The notes below the pieces were generated by a model. It was not told where the DNA came from. It saw only the letters and a program-made list of their open reading frames with translations, and did not search any database. Positions 21,797 through 35,403 of a stretch of DNA of 64,000 nt are shown here, piece by piece. The position numbers were made by a program, and so were the translations under genes. Position 1 is the stretch's first letter, and the number at the start of each line of letters is the position of its first letter. Source of the DNA: Prosopocoilus inquinatus (Eukaryota; Arthropoda; Insecta; Coleoptera; Lucanidae). Where the stretch lies: positions 2,976,001 to 3,040,000 of the forward strand of contig JAYKNF010000013.1 of the NCBI GenBank assembly GCA_036172665.1, written 5' to 3'.

Positions 21797-24147
21797 GACC
21801 TTTCGTTTGATAGGCGACAATCCGGGTTTACGTTCGACGCGTCCGATTTCGATCATTGCAGCGCCATCTTCGATCGAAAAATCGAACCGACGCGATTTTC
21901 CGTCGCCGCTCGGCGAGACCTTTCGTTTGATACGCGACAATCCGGGTTTACGTTCGACGCGTCCGATTTCGATCATTGCAGCGCCATCTTCGATCGAAAA
22001 ATCGAACCGACGCGATTTTCCGTCGCCGCTCGGCGAGACCTTTCGTTTGATACGCGACAACCCGGGTTTACGTTCGACGCGTCCGATTTCGATCATTGCA
22101 GCGCCATCTTCGATCGAAAAATCGAACCGACGCGATTTTCCGTCGCCGCTCGGCGAGACCTTTCGTTTGATACGCGACAACCCGGGTTTACGTTCGACGC
22201 GTCCAGTTTCGATCATTGCAGCGCCATCTTAGATCGAAAAATCGAACCGACGCGATTTTCCGTCGCCGCTCGGCGAGACCTTTCGTTTGATACGCGACAA
22301 CCCGGGTTTACGTTCGACGCGTCCAATTTCGATCATTGCAGCGCCATCTTCGATCGAAAAATCGAACCGACGCGATTTTCCGTTGCCGCTCGGCGAGACC
22401 TTTCGTTTGAAACGCGACAACCCGGGTTTACGTTCGACGCGTCCAGTTTCGATCATTGCAGCGCCATCTTAGATCGAAAAATCGAACCGACGCGATTTTC
22501 CGTCGCCGCTCGGCGAGACCTTTCGTTTGATACGCGACAACCCGGGTTTACGTTCGACGCGTTCGATTTCGATCATTGCAGCGCCATCTTCGATCGAAAA
22601 ATCGAACCGACGCGATTTTCCGTCGCCGCTCGGCGAGACCTTTCGTTTGATACGCGACAACCCGGGTTTACGTTCGACGCGTCCGATTTCGATTATTGCA
22701 GCGCCATCTTCGATCGAAAAATCGAACCGACGCGATTTTCCGTCGCCGCTCGGCGAGACCTTTCGTTTGATACGCGACAACCCGGGTTTACGTTCGACGC
22801 GTCCAGTTTTGATCATTGCAGCGCCATCTTCGATCGAAAAATCGAACCGACGCGATTTTCCGTCGCCGCTCGGCGAGACCTTTCGTCTGATATGCGACAA
22901 CCCGGGTTTACGTTCGACGCGTTCGATTTCGATCATTGCAGCGCCATCTTCGATCGAAAAATCGAGCCGACGCGATTTTCCGTCGCCGCTCGGCGAGACC
23001 TTTCGTTTGATACGCGACAACCCGGGTTTACGTTCGACGCGTCCGATTTCGATCATTGCAGCGCCATCTTCGATCGAAAAATCGAACCGACGCGATTTTC
23101 CGTCGCCGCTCGGCGAGACCTTTCGTTTGATGCGCGACAACCCGGGTTTACGTTCGACGCGTCCAGTTTCGATCATTGCAGCGCCATCTTCGATCGAAAA
23201 ATCGAACCGATGCGATTTTCCGTCGCCGCTCGGCGAGACCTTTCGTTTGATGCGCGACAACCCGGGTTTACGTTCGACGCGTCCAGTTTCGATCATTGCA
23301 GCGCCATCTTCGATCGAAAAATCGAACCGACGCGATTTTCCGTCGCCGCTCGGCGAGACCTTTCGTTTGATGCGCGACAACCCGGGTTTACGTTCGATGC
23401 GTACAGTTTCGATCATTGCAGCGCCATCTTCGATCGAAAAATCGAACCGACGCGATTTTCCGTCGCCGCTCGGCGAGACCTTTCGTTTGATATGCGACAA
23501 CCCGGGTTTACGTTCGACGCGTTCGATTTCGATCATTGCAGCGCCATCTTCGATCGAAAAATCGAACCGACGCGATTTTCCGTCGCCGCTCGGCGAGACC
23601 TTTCGTTTGATGCGCGACAACCCGGGTTTACGTTCGACGCGTCCGATTTCGATCATTGCAGCGCCATCTTCTATCGAAAAATCGAACCGACGCCATTTTC
23701 CGTCGCCGCTCGGCGAGACCTTTCGTTTGATGCGCGACAACCCGGGTTTACGTTCGACGCGTCCAGTTTCGATAATTGCAGCGCCATCTTCGATCGAAAA
23801 ATCGAACCGACGCGATTTTCCGTCGCCGCTCGGCGAGACCTTTCGTTTGATGCGCGACAACCCGGGTTTACGTTCGATGCGTACAATTTCGATCACTGCA
23901 GCGCCATCTTCAATCGATAAATAGAACCGACGCGATTTTCCGTCGCCGCTCGGCGAGACCTTTCGTTTGATACGCGACAATCCGGGTTTACGTTCGACGC
24001 GTCCGATTTCGATCATTGCAGCGCCATCTTCGATCGAAAAATCGAACCGACGCGATTTTCCGTCGCCGCTCGGCGAGACCTTTCGTTTGATACGCGACAA
24101 CCCGGGTTTACGTTCTACGCGACCGATTTCGATCATTGCGGCGCCAT
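21797..24147. repeat. 120-bp satellite array, U7, family L (19.6 copies)
   Basis: 2351 bp. Its monomer order closely matches U11 (for example GATTATTGC, TCTGATATGCG and AAATCGAGCCG in the same slots). The L terminal module is at 23597-24147, with a private ATCGATAAATAG near 23916. Confidence 0.97.
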
Positions 24148-24358
24148 AGGAACCCCTTAAGTACACTTTTCCGAGTTTCTTTTCTTATATATGACAAGTG
24201 GGATCCGCTACGCTCCGCCCACTTGTGGGTATGAACAGAGGCTTGTGTGGACAGAGGCTTTGTATAGACGGAGGTTTCGTTTGGACGGAAGAGGTGAGAG
24301 CGCTGCGCGCTGTTTGGGCCGCTAGCCTTTGGGGGCTCGCGGCACCTAGGGACTTGGA
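24148..24358. other. Junction block, U7, family L
   Basis: 211 bp with L markers and no private change noticed. Confidence 0.88.
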
Positions 24359-25259
24359 AGAATGTTGGAAAACTTTAAGAATTGATTTTTCTAATTTTCG
24401 AAATTTTGAGTATTTTTCCCCAATTTTTTCAATTTTTCCGTTCTCCTAATTTATAAATTTTTTTTCGCCGTCTGGGTTGGCCTCGCTTGGGTTGGCGTCG
24501 GTTGGGTTCACCTTGAACAAATTTAGAACAGAAAGGGAAGGAAAGTGAGAAAAATTGTTGGAAAACTTGAGAAATAGGTTTCCTTAATTTTTAGAATTTT
24601 TTCCATTTTTTTTTTTTTTTTTTCAATTTTTTCTCGAAATTTACTACATTTTTCCCTAATTCTTTAAATTTTTTCGTTTTCTTTAAAATAAAATTTTTCT
24701 GTCATCTGGGTTGGCCTCGCTTGGGTTGGCGCCGTTTGAGTTGACCTTGAACAATTAAAAAAAAAAAGAGTTAAGGAATATGTAAGAGAAAGTGAGGAAA
24801 AATGTTTTAAAAAAGTTGTAAAACGTCAATAATCGGCTTCCTCTATTCTTAGAATTTTTTCCTATTTTTTTCGATTTTTTCAATTTTTTCCCGAAATTTT
24901 GAATATTTTTCCCCAATTTTTTCAATTTTTCCGTTCTCCTAATTTTTAAATTTTTTTTCGCCGTCTGGGTTGGCCTCGCTTGGGTTGGCGTCGGTTGGGT
25001 TGACCTTGAACAATTTTCGAAAAAAAGTGAATTAAAATGTAAGAAGTGATGAAATGTTTTAAAAAAGTTGGGAAACTTAAGAAATCCGTTTCCCTAATTT
25101 TTAGAATTCTTGTCGATTTTTCTCGATTATTTTAAATTTCCCCCCGAAATTTTGAATATTTTTCCCCAATTTTTTCAATTTTTCCGTTCTCTTAATTTTT
25201 AATTTTTTAAAATTTTTATCGATTTTTTTCAATTTTTTCCCTTAAATTTCCCGCTTTAA
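24359..25259. repeat. AT-rich spacer S7 (901 bp)
   Basis: It differs from other spacers by a 12-bp loss (GGAAGGAAAGTGAGAAAAA near 24537) and an uninterrupted run of 18 T (24606-24623) where others have a CGA break. It also has GTGAATTAAAATG. All three are shared only with S11. No gene is seen. Confidence 0.92.
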
Positions 25260-26057
25260 TTGCCGGCCGGAGAGCTAACGAATCGACCTCCCCGCGATCG
25301 CATTTTTTTTTTAATCACAAACGAACATCCAAAGCCTCCTTTATTCATCTATTTACGTAATATGTACGGTCGAAATTATGTTCGAACGCGTCCGCGCGGC
25401 GAAAGAGATCGCGTCGGCGGCTTTAGATTAGGTCACGTTCGACCGGCGGCGCACGTACTCCCTCCGCCGCCGGGCCGACTGCCGGCGTAACACGACACAC
25501 GCGAAAGAGTTCGCGCGTCGCTTTCAGGTTAGATCACTGTCGATAGGCAGCACGCCCCCCCTCCCTTCCGACCACCGGTGCTCCGGCCCCACGACTGGCC
25601 GTACAGATATATAATATTACATATGTCAAGTGTCAAGGTTTCCTTACTGCGCGTGTCGCGCGATCGTTGCCAACCAACCCTCGTCGATCCCATCTTTTAC
25701 GCGGCGGCAAATTCAAATGAGCTCCGTCAAAATCTCGACGCGTTCGGTCGAGCGTACACGCGACGGCACAATGCAAATCGTGAAGAATTTAACCGGCAAA
25801 ACGACGCCGCCGCCGCCGCCGCGATCGTCTTATAACCTTTTTTCCGATTACCGGAGTAACATCGGAGAAATGGAATTTGGAGGTTTTCAGTTGTTTTTAA
25901 CACTTACTTTTTTTCAGTGGAAACACTTTTTCACTGTTACACACGCGTTCGTGTCACATTTTCGATATCACCCCGTATATCTCTCGCCATGTGGTAAACG
26001 TTACGTTCGTAAAGCTACTTTCTTCTACGTCGGAAAGAATTCGACGCGATCGATTTA
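25260..26057. other. GC/CpG-rich block, U8
   Basis: 798 bp. It carries GAGAGCTAACG and CTCCCCGCGATCGC near its start, shared only with U12. Confidence 0.9.
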
Positions 26058-27808
26058 GACCTTTCGTTTGATAGGCGACAATCCGGGTTTACGTTCGACG
26101 CGTCCGATTTCGATCATTGCAGCGCCATCTTCGATCGAAAAATCGAACCGACGCGATTTTCCGTCGCTGCTCGGCGAGACCTTTCGTTTGATACGCGACA
26201 ATCCGGGTTTACGTTCGACGCGTTCGATTTCGATAATTGCAGCGCCATCTTCGATCGAAAAATCGAACCGACGCGATTTTCCGTCGCCGCTCGGCGAGAC
26301 CTTTCGTTTGATGCGCGACAACCCGGGTTTACGTTCGACGCGTCCAGTTTCGATCATTGCAGCGCCATCTTCGATCGAAAAATCGAACCGACGCGATTTT
26401 CCGTCGCCGCTCGGCGAGACCTTTCGTTTGATACGCGACAACCCGGGTTTACGTTCGACGCGTCCAGTTTCGATCATTGCAGCGCCATCTTAGATCGAAA
26501 AATCGAACCGACGCGATTTTCCGTCGCCGCTCGGCGAGACCTTTCGTTTGATACGCGACAACCCGGGTTTACGTTCGACGCGTCCAATTTCGATCATTGC
26601 AGCGCCATCTACGATCGAAAAATCGAACCGACGCGATTTTCCGTTGCCGCTCGGCGAGACTTTTCGTTTGATACGCGACAACCCGGGTTTACGTTCGACT
26701 CGTTCGATTTCGATTATTGCAGCGCCATCTTCGATCGAAAAATCGAACCGACGCGATTTTCCGTCGCCGCTCGGCGAGACCTTTCGTTTGATACGCGACA
26801 ATCCGGATTTACGTTCGACGCGTTCGATTTCGATCATTGCAGCGCCATCTTCGATCGAAAAATCGAACCGAAGCGATTTCCCGTCGCCGCTCGGCGAGAC
26901 CTTTCGTTTGAAACGCGACAACCCGGGTTTACGTTCGACGCGTCCAGTTTCGATCATTGCAGCGCCATCTTCGATCGAAAAATCGAACCGACGCGATTTT
27001 CCGTCGCCGCTCGGCGAGACCTTTCGTTTGATACGCGACAACCCGGGTTTACGTTCGACGCGTTCGATTTCGATCATTGCAGCGCCATCTTCGATCGAAA
27101 AATCGAACCGACGCTATTTTCCGTCGCCGCTCGGCGAGACCTTTCGTTTGATACGCGACAACCCGGGTTTACGTTCGACGCGTTCGATTTCGATCATTGC
27201 AGCGCCATCTTCGATCGAAAAATCGAACCGACGCTATTTTCCGTCGCCGCTCGGCGAGACCTTTCGTTTGATACGCGACAATCCGGGTTTACGTTCGACG
27301 CGTTCGATTTCGATCATTGCAGCGCCATCTTCGATCGAAAAATCGAACCGACGCGATTTTCCGTCGCCGCTCGGCGAGACCTTTCGTTTGATACGCGACA
27401 ACCCGGGTTTACGTTCGACGCGTCCAGTTTCGATCATTGCAGCGCCATCTTCGATCGAAAAATAGAACCGACGCGATTTTCCGTCGCCGCTCGGCGAGAC
27501 CTTTCGTTTGATACGCGACAACCCGGGTTTACGTTCGACGCGTCCAGTTTCGATCATTGCAGCGCCATCTTCGATCGAAAAATCGAACCGACGCGATTTT
27601 CCGTCGCCGCTCGGCGAGACCTTTCGTTTGATGCGCGACAATCCGGGTTTACGTTCGACGCGTCCGATTTCGATCATTGCAGCGCCATCTTCGATCGAAA
27701 AATCGAACCGACGCGATTTTCCGTCGCCGCTCGGCGAGACCTTTCGTTTGATACGCGACAACCCGGGTTTACGTTCTACGCGACCGATTTCGATCATCGC
27801 GGCGCCAT
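26058..27808. repeat. 120-bp satellite array, U8, family S (14.6 copies)
   Basis: 1751 bp with S markers at both ends. It resembles U10, U12 and U14 but carries the GACGCTATTTTCC monomer variant twice (27112 and 27232 region) where they carry it once, and lacks their GATGGGCGAC monomer. Shared markers are CATCTACGATCG, GACTCGTTCG, CCGGATTTACG and CCGAAGCGATTTC. Confidence 0.97.
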
Positions 27809-28019
27809 AGGAACCCCTTAAGTACACTTTTCCGAGTTTCTTTTCTTTTATATGACAAGTGGGATCCGCTACGCTCCGCCCACTTGTGGGTATGAACAGA
27901 GGCTTGTGTGGACAGAGGCTTTGTATAGACGGAGGTTTCGTTTGGACGGAAGAGGTGAAAGCGCTGCGCGCTGTTTGGGCCGCTAACCTTTGGGGGCTCG
28001 CGGCACCTAGGGACTTGGA
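27809..28019. other. Junction block, U8, family S (CTTTTATATG type)
   Basis: 211 bp with S markers. The TATA-like motif is changed to CTTTTATATG, as in U10, U12 and U14. Confidence 0.88.
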
Positions 28020-28931
28020 AGAATGTTGGAAAACTTTAAGAATTGATTTTTCTAATTTTCGAAATTTTGAGTATTTTTCCCCAATTTTTTCAATTTTTCC
28101 GTTCTCCTAATTTATAAATTTTTTTTCGCCGTCTGGGTTGGCCTCGCTTGGGTTGGCGTCGGTTGGGTTCACCTTGAACAATTTTAGAACAGAAAGGGAA
28201 GGAAAGTTTAAGAAAAAGTGAGAAAAATTGTTGGAAAACTTGAGAAATAGGTTTCCTTAATTTTTAGAATTTTTTCCATTTTTTTTCGATTTTTTTCAAT
28301 TTTTTCTCGAAATTTACTACATTTTTCCCTAATTCTTTAAATTTTTTCGTTTTCTTTAAAATAAAATTTTTCTGTCATCTGGGTTGGCCTCGCTTGGGTT
28401 GGCGCCGTTTGAGTTGACCTTGAACAATTAAAAAAAAAGAGTTAAGGAATATGTAAGAGAAAGTGAGGAAAAATGTTTTAAAAAAGTTGTAAAACGTCAA
28501 TAATCGGCTTCCTCTATTCTTAGAATTTTTTCCTATTTTTTTCGATTTTTTCAATTTTTTCCCGAAATTTTGAATATTTTTCCCCAATTCTTTCAATTTT
28601 TCCGTTCTCCTAATTTTTAAATTTTTTTTCGCCGTCTGGGTTGGCCTCGCTTGGGTTGGCGTCGGTTGGGTTGACCTTGAACAATTTTCGAAAAAAAGTG
28701 AAGGAAAATGTAAGAAGTGATGAAATGTTTTAAAAAAGTTGGGAAACTTAAGAAATCCGTTTCCCTAATTTTTAGAATTCTTGTCGATTTTTCTCGATTT
28801 TTTTAAATTTCCCCCCGAAATTTTGAATATTTTTCCCCAATTTGTTCAATTTTTCCGTTCTCTTAATTTTTGATTTTTTTAAATTTTTATCGATTTTTTT
28901 CAATTTTTTTCCCTTAAATTTCCCGCTTTAA
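28020..28931. repeat. AT-rich spacer S8 (912 bp)
   Basis: It has CCCCAATTCTTTCAAT and TAAGAAGTGATG, matching S10 and S12. No gene is seen. Confidence 0.92.
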
Positions 28932-29729
28932 TTGCCGGCCGGAGAGCGAACGAATCGACCTCTCCGCGCTCGCATTTTTTTTTTAATCACAAACGAACAT
29001 CCAAAGCCTCCTTTATTCATCTATTTACGTAATATGTACGGTCGAAATTATGTTCGAACGCGTCCGCGCGGCGAAAGAGATCGCGTCGGCGGCTTTAGAT
29101 TAGGTCACGTTCGACCGGCGGCGCACGTACTCCCTCCGCCGCCGGGCCGACTGCCGGCGTAACACGACACACGCGAAAGAGTTCGCGCGTCGCTTTCAGG
29201 TTATATCACTGTCGATAGGCAGCACGCCCCCCCTCCCTTCCGACCACCGGTGCTCCGGCCCCACGACTGGCCGTACAGATATATAATATTACATATGTCA
29301 AGTGTCAAGGTTTCCTTACTGCGCGTGTCGCGCGATCGTTGCCAACCAACCCTCGTCGATCCCATCTTTTACGCGGCGGCAAATTCAAATGAGCTCCGTC
29401 AAAATCTCGACGCGTTCGGTCGAGCGTACACGCGACGGCACAATGCAAATCGTGAAGAATTTAACCGGCAAAACGACGCCGCCGCCGCCGCCGCGATCGT
29501 CTTATAACCTTTTTTCCGATTACCGGAGTAACATCGGAGAAATGGAATTTGGAGGTTTTCAGTTGTTTTTAACACTTACTTTTTTTCAGTGGAAACACTT
29601 TTTCACTGTTACACACGCGTTCGTGTCACATTTTCGATATCACCCCGTATATCTCTCGCCATGTGGTAAACGTTACGTTCGTAAAGCTACTTTCTTCTAC
29701 GTCGGAAAGAATTCGACGCGATCGATTTA
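28932..29729. other. GC/CpG-rich block, U9
   Basis: 798 bp. A private CAGGTTATATCACTG (substitution at 29204) lies in the second element of about 48 bp. Confidence 0.9.
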
Positions 29730-32700
29730 GACCTTTCGTTTGATAGGCGACAATCCGGGTTTACGTTCGACGCGTCCGATTTCGATCATTGCAGCGCCAT
29801 CTTCGATCGAAAAATCGAACCGACGCGATTTTCCGTCGCCGCTCGGCGAGACCTTTCGTTTGATACGCGACAATCCGGGTTTACGTTCGACGCGTCCGAT
29901 TTCGATCATTGCAGCGCCATCTTCGATCGAAAAATCGAACCGACGCGATTTTCCGTCGCCGCTCGGCGAGACCTTTCGTTTGATACGCGACAACCCGGGT
30001 TTACGTTCGACGCGTCCGATTTCGATCATTGCAGCGCCATCTTCGATCGAAAAATCGAACCGACGCGATTTTCCGTCGCCGCTCGGCGAGACCTTTCGTT
30101 TGATACGCGACAACCCGGGTTTACGTTCGACGCGTCCAGTTTCGATCATTGCAGCGCCATCTTAGATCGAAAAATCGAACCGACGCGATTTTCCGTCGCC
30201 GCTCGGCGAGACCTTTCGTTTGATACGCGACAACCCGGGTTTACGTTCGACGCGTCCAATTTCGATCATTGCAGCGCCATCTTCGATCGAAAAATCGAAC
30301 CGACGCGATTTTCCGTCGCCGCTCGGCGAGACCTTTCGTTTGATACGCGACAATCCGGGTTTACGTTCGACGCGTCCGATTTCGATCATTGCAGCGCCAT
30401 CTTCGATCGAAAAATCGAACCGACGCGATTTTCCGTCGCCGCTCGGCGAGACCTTTCGTTTGATACGCGACAACCCGAGTTCACGTTCGACGCGTCCGAT
30501 TTCGATCATTGCAGCGCCATCTTCGATCGAAAAATCGAACCGACGCGATTTTCCGTCGCCGCTCGGCGAGACCTTTCGTTTGATACGCGACAACCCGGGT
30601 TTACGTTCGACGCGTCCAGTTTCGATCATTGCAGCGCCATCTTAGATCGAAAAATCGAACCGACGCGATTTTCCGTCGCCGCTCGGCGAGACCTTTCGTT
30701 TGATACGCGACAACCCGGGTTTACGTTCGACGCGTCCAATTTCGATCATTGCAGCGCCATCTTCGATCGAAAAATCGAACCGACGCGATTTTCCGTTGCC
30801 GCTCGGCGAGACCTTTCGTTTGAAACGCGACAACCCGGGTTTACATTCGACGCGTCCGATTTCGATCATTGCAGCGCCATCTTCGATCGAAAAATCGAAC
30901 CGACGCGATTTTCCGTCGCCGCTCGGCGAGACCTTTCGTTTGATACGCGACAACCCGGGTTTACGTTCGACGCGTCCAGTTTCGATCATTGCAGCGCCAT
31001 CTTAGATCGAAAAATCGAACCGACGCGATTTTCCGTCGCCGCTCGGCGAGACCTTTCGTTTGATACGCGACAACCCGGGTTTACGTTCGACGCGTCCAAT
31101 TTCGATCATTGCAGCGCCATCTTCGATCGAAAAATCGAACCGACGCGATTTTCCGTTGCCGCTCGGCGAGACCTTTCGTTTGAAACGCGACAACCCGGGT
31201 TTACATTCGACGCGTCCGATTTCGATCATTGCAGCGCCATCTTCGATCGAAAAATCGAACCGACGCGATTTTCCGTCGCCGCTCGGCGAGACCTTTCGTT
31301 TGATACGCGACAACCCGGGTTTACGTTCGACGCGTCCAGTTTCGATCATTGCAGCGCCATCTTAGATCGAAAAATCGAACCGACGCGATTTTCCGTCGCC
31401 GCTCGGCGAGACCTTTCGTTTGATACGCGACAACCCGGGTTTACGTTCGACGCGTCCAATTTCGATCATTGCAGCGCCATCTTCGATCGAAAAATCGAAC
31501 CGACGCGATTTTCCGTTGCCGCTCGGCGAGACCTTTCGTTTGAAACGCGACAACCCGGGTTTACGTTCGACGCGTCCAGTTTCGATCATTGCAGCGCCAT
31601 CTTAGATCGAAAAATCGAACCGACGCGATTTTCCGTCGCCGCTCGGCGAGACCTTTCGTTTGATACGCGACAACCCGGGTTTACGTTCGACGCGTTCGAT
31701 TTCGATCATTGCAGCGCCATCTTCGATCGAAAAATCGAACCGACGCGATTTTCCGTCGCCGCTCGGCGAGACCTTTCGTTTGATACGCGACAACCCGGGT
31801 TTACGTTCGACGCGTCCGATTTCGATCATTGCAGCGCCATCTTCGATCGAAAAATCGAACCGACGCGATTTTCCGTCGCCGCTCGGCGAGACCTTTCGTT
31901 TGATGCGCGACAACCCGGGTTTACGTTCGACGCGTCCAGTTTCGATCATTGCAGCGCCATCTTCGATCGAAAAATCGAACCGATGCGATTTTCCGTCGCC
32001 GCTCGGCGAGACCTTTCGTTTGATGCGCGACAACCCGGGTTTACGTTCGACGCGTCCAGTTTCGATCATTGCAGCGCCATCTTCGATCGAAAAATCGAAT
32101 CGACGCGATTTTCCGTCGCCGCTCGGCGAGACCTTTCGTTTGATGCGCGACAACCCGGGTTTACGTTCGATGCGTACAGTTTCGATCATTGCAGCGCCAT
32201 CTTCGATCGAAAAATCGAACCGACGCGATTTTCCGTCGCCGCTCGGCGAGACCTTTCGTTTGATATGCGACAACCCGGGTTTACGTTCGACGCGTTCGAT
32301 TTCGATCATTGCAGCGCCATCTTCGATCGAGAAATCGAACCGACGCGATTTTCCGTCGCCGCTCGGCGAGACCTTTCGTTTGATGCGCGACAACCCGGGT
32401 TTACGTTCGACGCGTCCAGTTTCGATCATTGCAGCGCCATCTTCGATCGAAAAATCGAACCGACGCGATTTTCCGTCGCCGCTCGGCGAGACCTTTCGTT
32501 TGATGCGCGACAACCCGGGTTTACGTTCGATGCGTACAGTTTCGATCATTGCAGCGCCATCTTCGATCGAAAAATCGAACCGACGCGATTTTCCGTCGCC
32601 GCTCGGCGAGACCTTTCGTTTGATATGCGACAACCCGGGTTTACGTTCGACGCGTTCGATTTCGATCATTGCAGCGCCATCTTCGATCGAAAAATCGAAC

Positions 32701-35192
32701 CGACGCGATTTTCCGTCGCCGCTCGGCGAGACCTTTCGTTTGATGCGCGACAACCCGGGTTTACGTTCGACGCGTCCGATTTCGATCATTGCAGCGCCAT
32801 CTTCTATCGAAAAATCGAACCGACGCCATTTTCCGTCGCCGCTCGGCGAGACCTTTCGTTTGATGCGCGACAACCCGGGTTTACGTTCGACGCGTCCAGT
32901 TTCGATAATTGCAGCGCCATCTTCGATCGAAAAATCGAACCGACGCGATTTTCCGTCGCCGCTCGGCGAGACCTTTCGTTTGATGCGCGACAACCCGGGT
33001 TTACGTTCGATGCGTACAATTTCGATCACTGCAGCGCCATCTTCAATCGAAAAATAGAACCGACGCGATTTTCCGTCGCCGCTCGGCGAGACCTTTCGTT
33101 TGATACGCGACAACCCGGGTTTACGTTCGACGCGTCCAGTTTCGATCATTGCAGCGCCATCTTAGATCGAAAAATCGAACCGACGCGATTTTCCGTCGCC
33201 GCTCGGCGAGACCTTTGGTTTGATACGCGACAACCCGGGTTTACGTTCGACGCGTCCAATTTCGATCATTGCAGCGCCATCTTCGATCGAAAAATCGAAC
33301 CGACGCGATTTTCCGTTGCCGCTCGGCGAGACCTTTCGTTTGAAACGCGACAACCCGGGTTTACGTTCGACGCGTCCGATTTCGATCATTGCAGCGCCAT
33401 CTTCGATCGAAAAATCGAACCGACGCGATTTTCCGTCGCCGCTCGGCGAGACCTTTCGTTTGATACGCGACAATCCGGGTTTACGTTCGACGCGTCCGAT
33501 TTCGATCATTGCAGCGCCATCTTCGATCGAAAAATCGAACCGACGCGATTTTCCGTCGCCGCTCGGCGAGACCTTTCGTTTGATACGCGACAACCCGGGT
33601 TTACGTTCGACGCGTCCGATTTCGATCATTGCAGCGCCATCTTCGATCGAAAAATCGAACCGACGCGATTTTCCGTCGCCGCTCGGCGAGACCTTTCGTT
33701 TGATACGCGACAACCCGGGTTTACGTTCGACGCGTCCAGTTTCGATCATTGCAGCGCCATCTTAGATCGAAAAATCGAACCGACGCGATTTTCCGTCGCC
33801 GCTCGGCGAGACCTTTCGTTTGATACGCGACAACCCGGGTTTACGTTCGACGCGTCCAATTTCGATCATTGCAGCGCCATCTTCGATCGAAAAATCGAAC
33901 CGACGCGATTTTCCGTTGCCGCTCGGCGAGACCTTTCGTTTGAAACGCGACAACCCGGGTTTACGTTCGACGCGTCCAGTTTCGATCATTGCAGCGCCAT
34001 CTTAGATCGAAAAATCGAACCGACGCGATTTTCCGTCGCCGCTCGGCGAGACCTTTCGTTTGATACGCGACAACCCGGGTTTACGTTCGACGCGTTCGAT
34101 TTCGATCATTGCAGCGCCATCTTCGATCGAACCGACGCGATTTTCCGTCGCCGCTCGGCGAGACCTTTCGTTTGATACGCGACAACCCGGGTTTACGTTC
34201 GACGCGTCCGATTTCGATCATTGCAGCGCCATCTTCGATCGAAAAATCGAACCGACGCGATTTTCCGTCGCCGCTCGGCGAGACCTTTCGTTTGATGCGC
34301 GACAACCCGGGTTTACGTTCGACGCGTCCAGTTTCGATCATTGCAGCGCCATCTTCGATCGAAAAATCGAACCGATGCGATTCTCCGTCGCCGCTCGGCG
34401 AGACCTTTCGTTTGATGCGCGACAACCCGGGTTTACGTTCGACGCGTCAAGTTTCGATCATTGCAGCGCCATCTTCGATCGAAAAATCGAACCGACGCGA
34501 TTTTCCGTCGCCGCTCGGCGAGACCTTTCGTTTGATATGCGACAACCCGGGTTTACGTTCGACGCGTTCGATTTCGATCATTGCAGCGCCATCTTCGATC
34601 GAAAAATCGAACCGACGCGATTTTCCGTCGCCGCTCGGCGAGACCTTTCGTTTGATGCGCGACAACCCGGGTTTACGTTCGACGCGTCCGATTTCGATCA
34701 TTGCAGCGCCATCTTCTATCGAAAAATCGAACCGACGCCATTTTCCGTCGCCGCTCGGCGAGACCTTTCGTTTGATGCGCGACAACCCGGGTTTACGTTC
34801 GACGCGTCCAGTTTCGATAATTGCAGCGCCATCTTCGATCGAAAAATCGAACCGACGCGATTTTCCGTCGCCGCTCGGCGAGACCTTTCGTTTGATGCGC
34901 GACAACCCGGGTTTACGTTCGATGCGTACAATTTCGATCACTGCATCGCCATCTTCAATCGAAAAATAGAACCGACGCGATTTTCCGTCGCCGCTCGGCG
35001 AGACCTTTCGTTTGATACGCGACAATCCGGGTTTACGTTCGACGCGTCCGATTTCGATCATTGCAGCGCCATCTTCGATCGAAAAATCGAACCGACGCGA
35101 TTTTCCGTCGCCGCTCGGCGAGACCTTTCGTTTGATACGCGACAACCCGGGTTTACGTTCTACGCGACCGATTTCGATCATTGCGGCGCCAT
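29730..35192. repeat. 120-bp satellite array, U9, family L (45.6 copies)
   Basis: 5463 bp, equal to 45 x 120 + 71 minus an 8-bp deletion (near 34127). This is the longest complete array. It holds a 3-monomer (360-bp) local duplication (30642-31001 and 31002-31361, marked by TTTACATTCG). The L terminal-module markers occur twice, at 32814 and 34726 (TTCTATCG), 1912 bp apart. CTTAGATCG recurs many times and closes two of the reading frames repeatedly. Confidence 0.97.
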
Positions 35193-35403
35193 AGGAACCC
35201 CTTAAGTACACTTTTCCGAGTTTCTTTTCTTATATATGACAAGTGGGATCCGCTACGCTCCGCCCACTTGTGGGTATGAACAGAGGCTTGTGTGGACAGA
35301 GGCTTTGTATAGACGGAGGTTTCGTTTGGACGGAAGAGGTGAGAGCGCTGCGCGCTGTTTGGGCCGCTAGCCTTTGGGGGCTCGCGGCACCTAGGGACTT
35401 GGA
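35193..35403. other. Junction block, U9, family L
   Basis: 211 bp with L markers and CTTATATATG. Confidence 0.88.
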
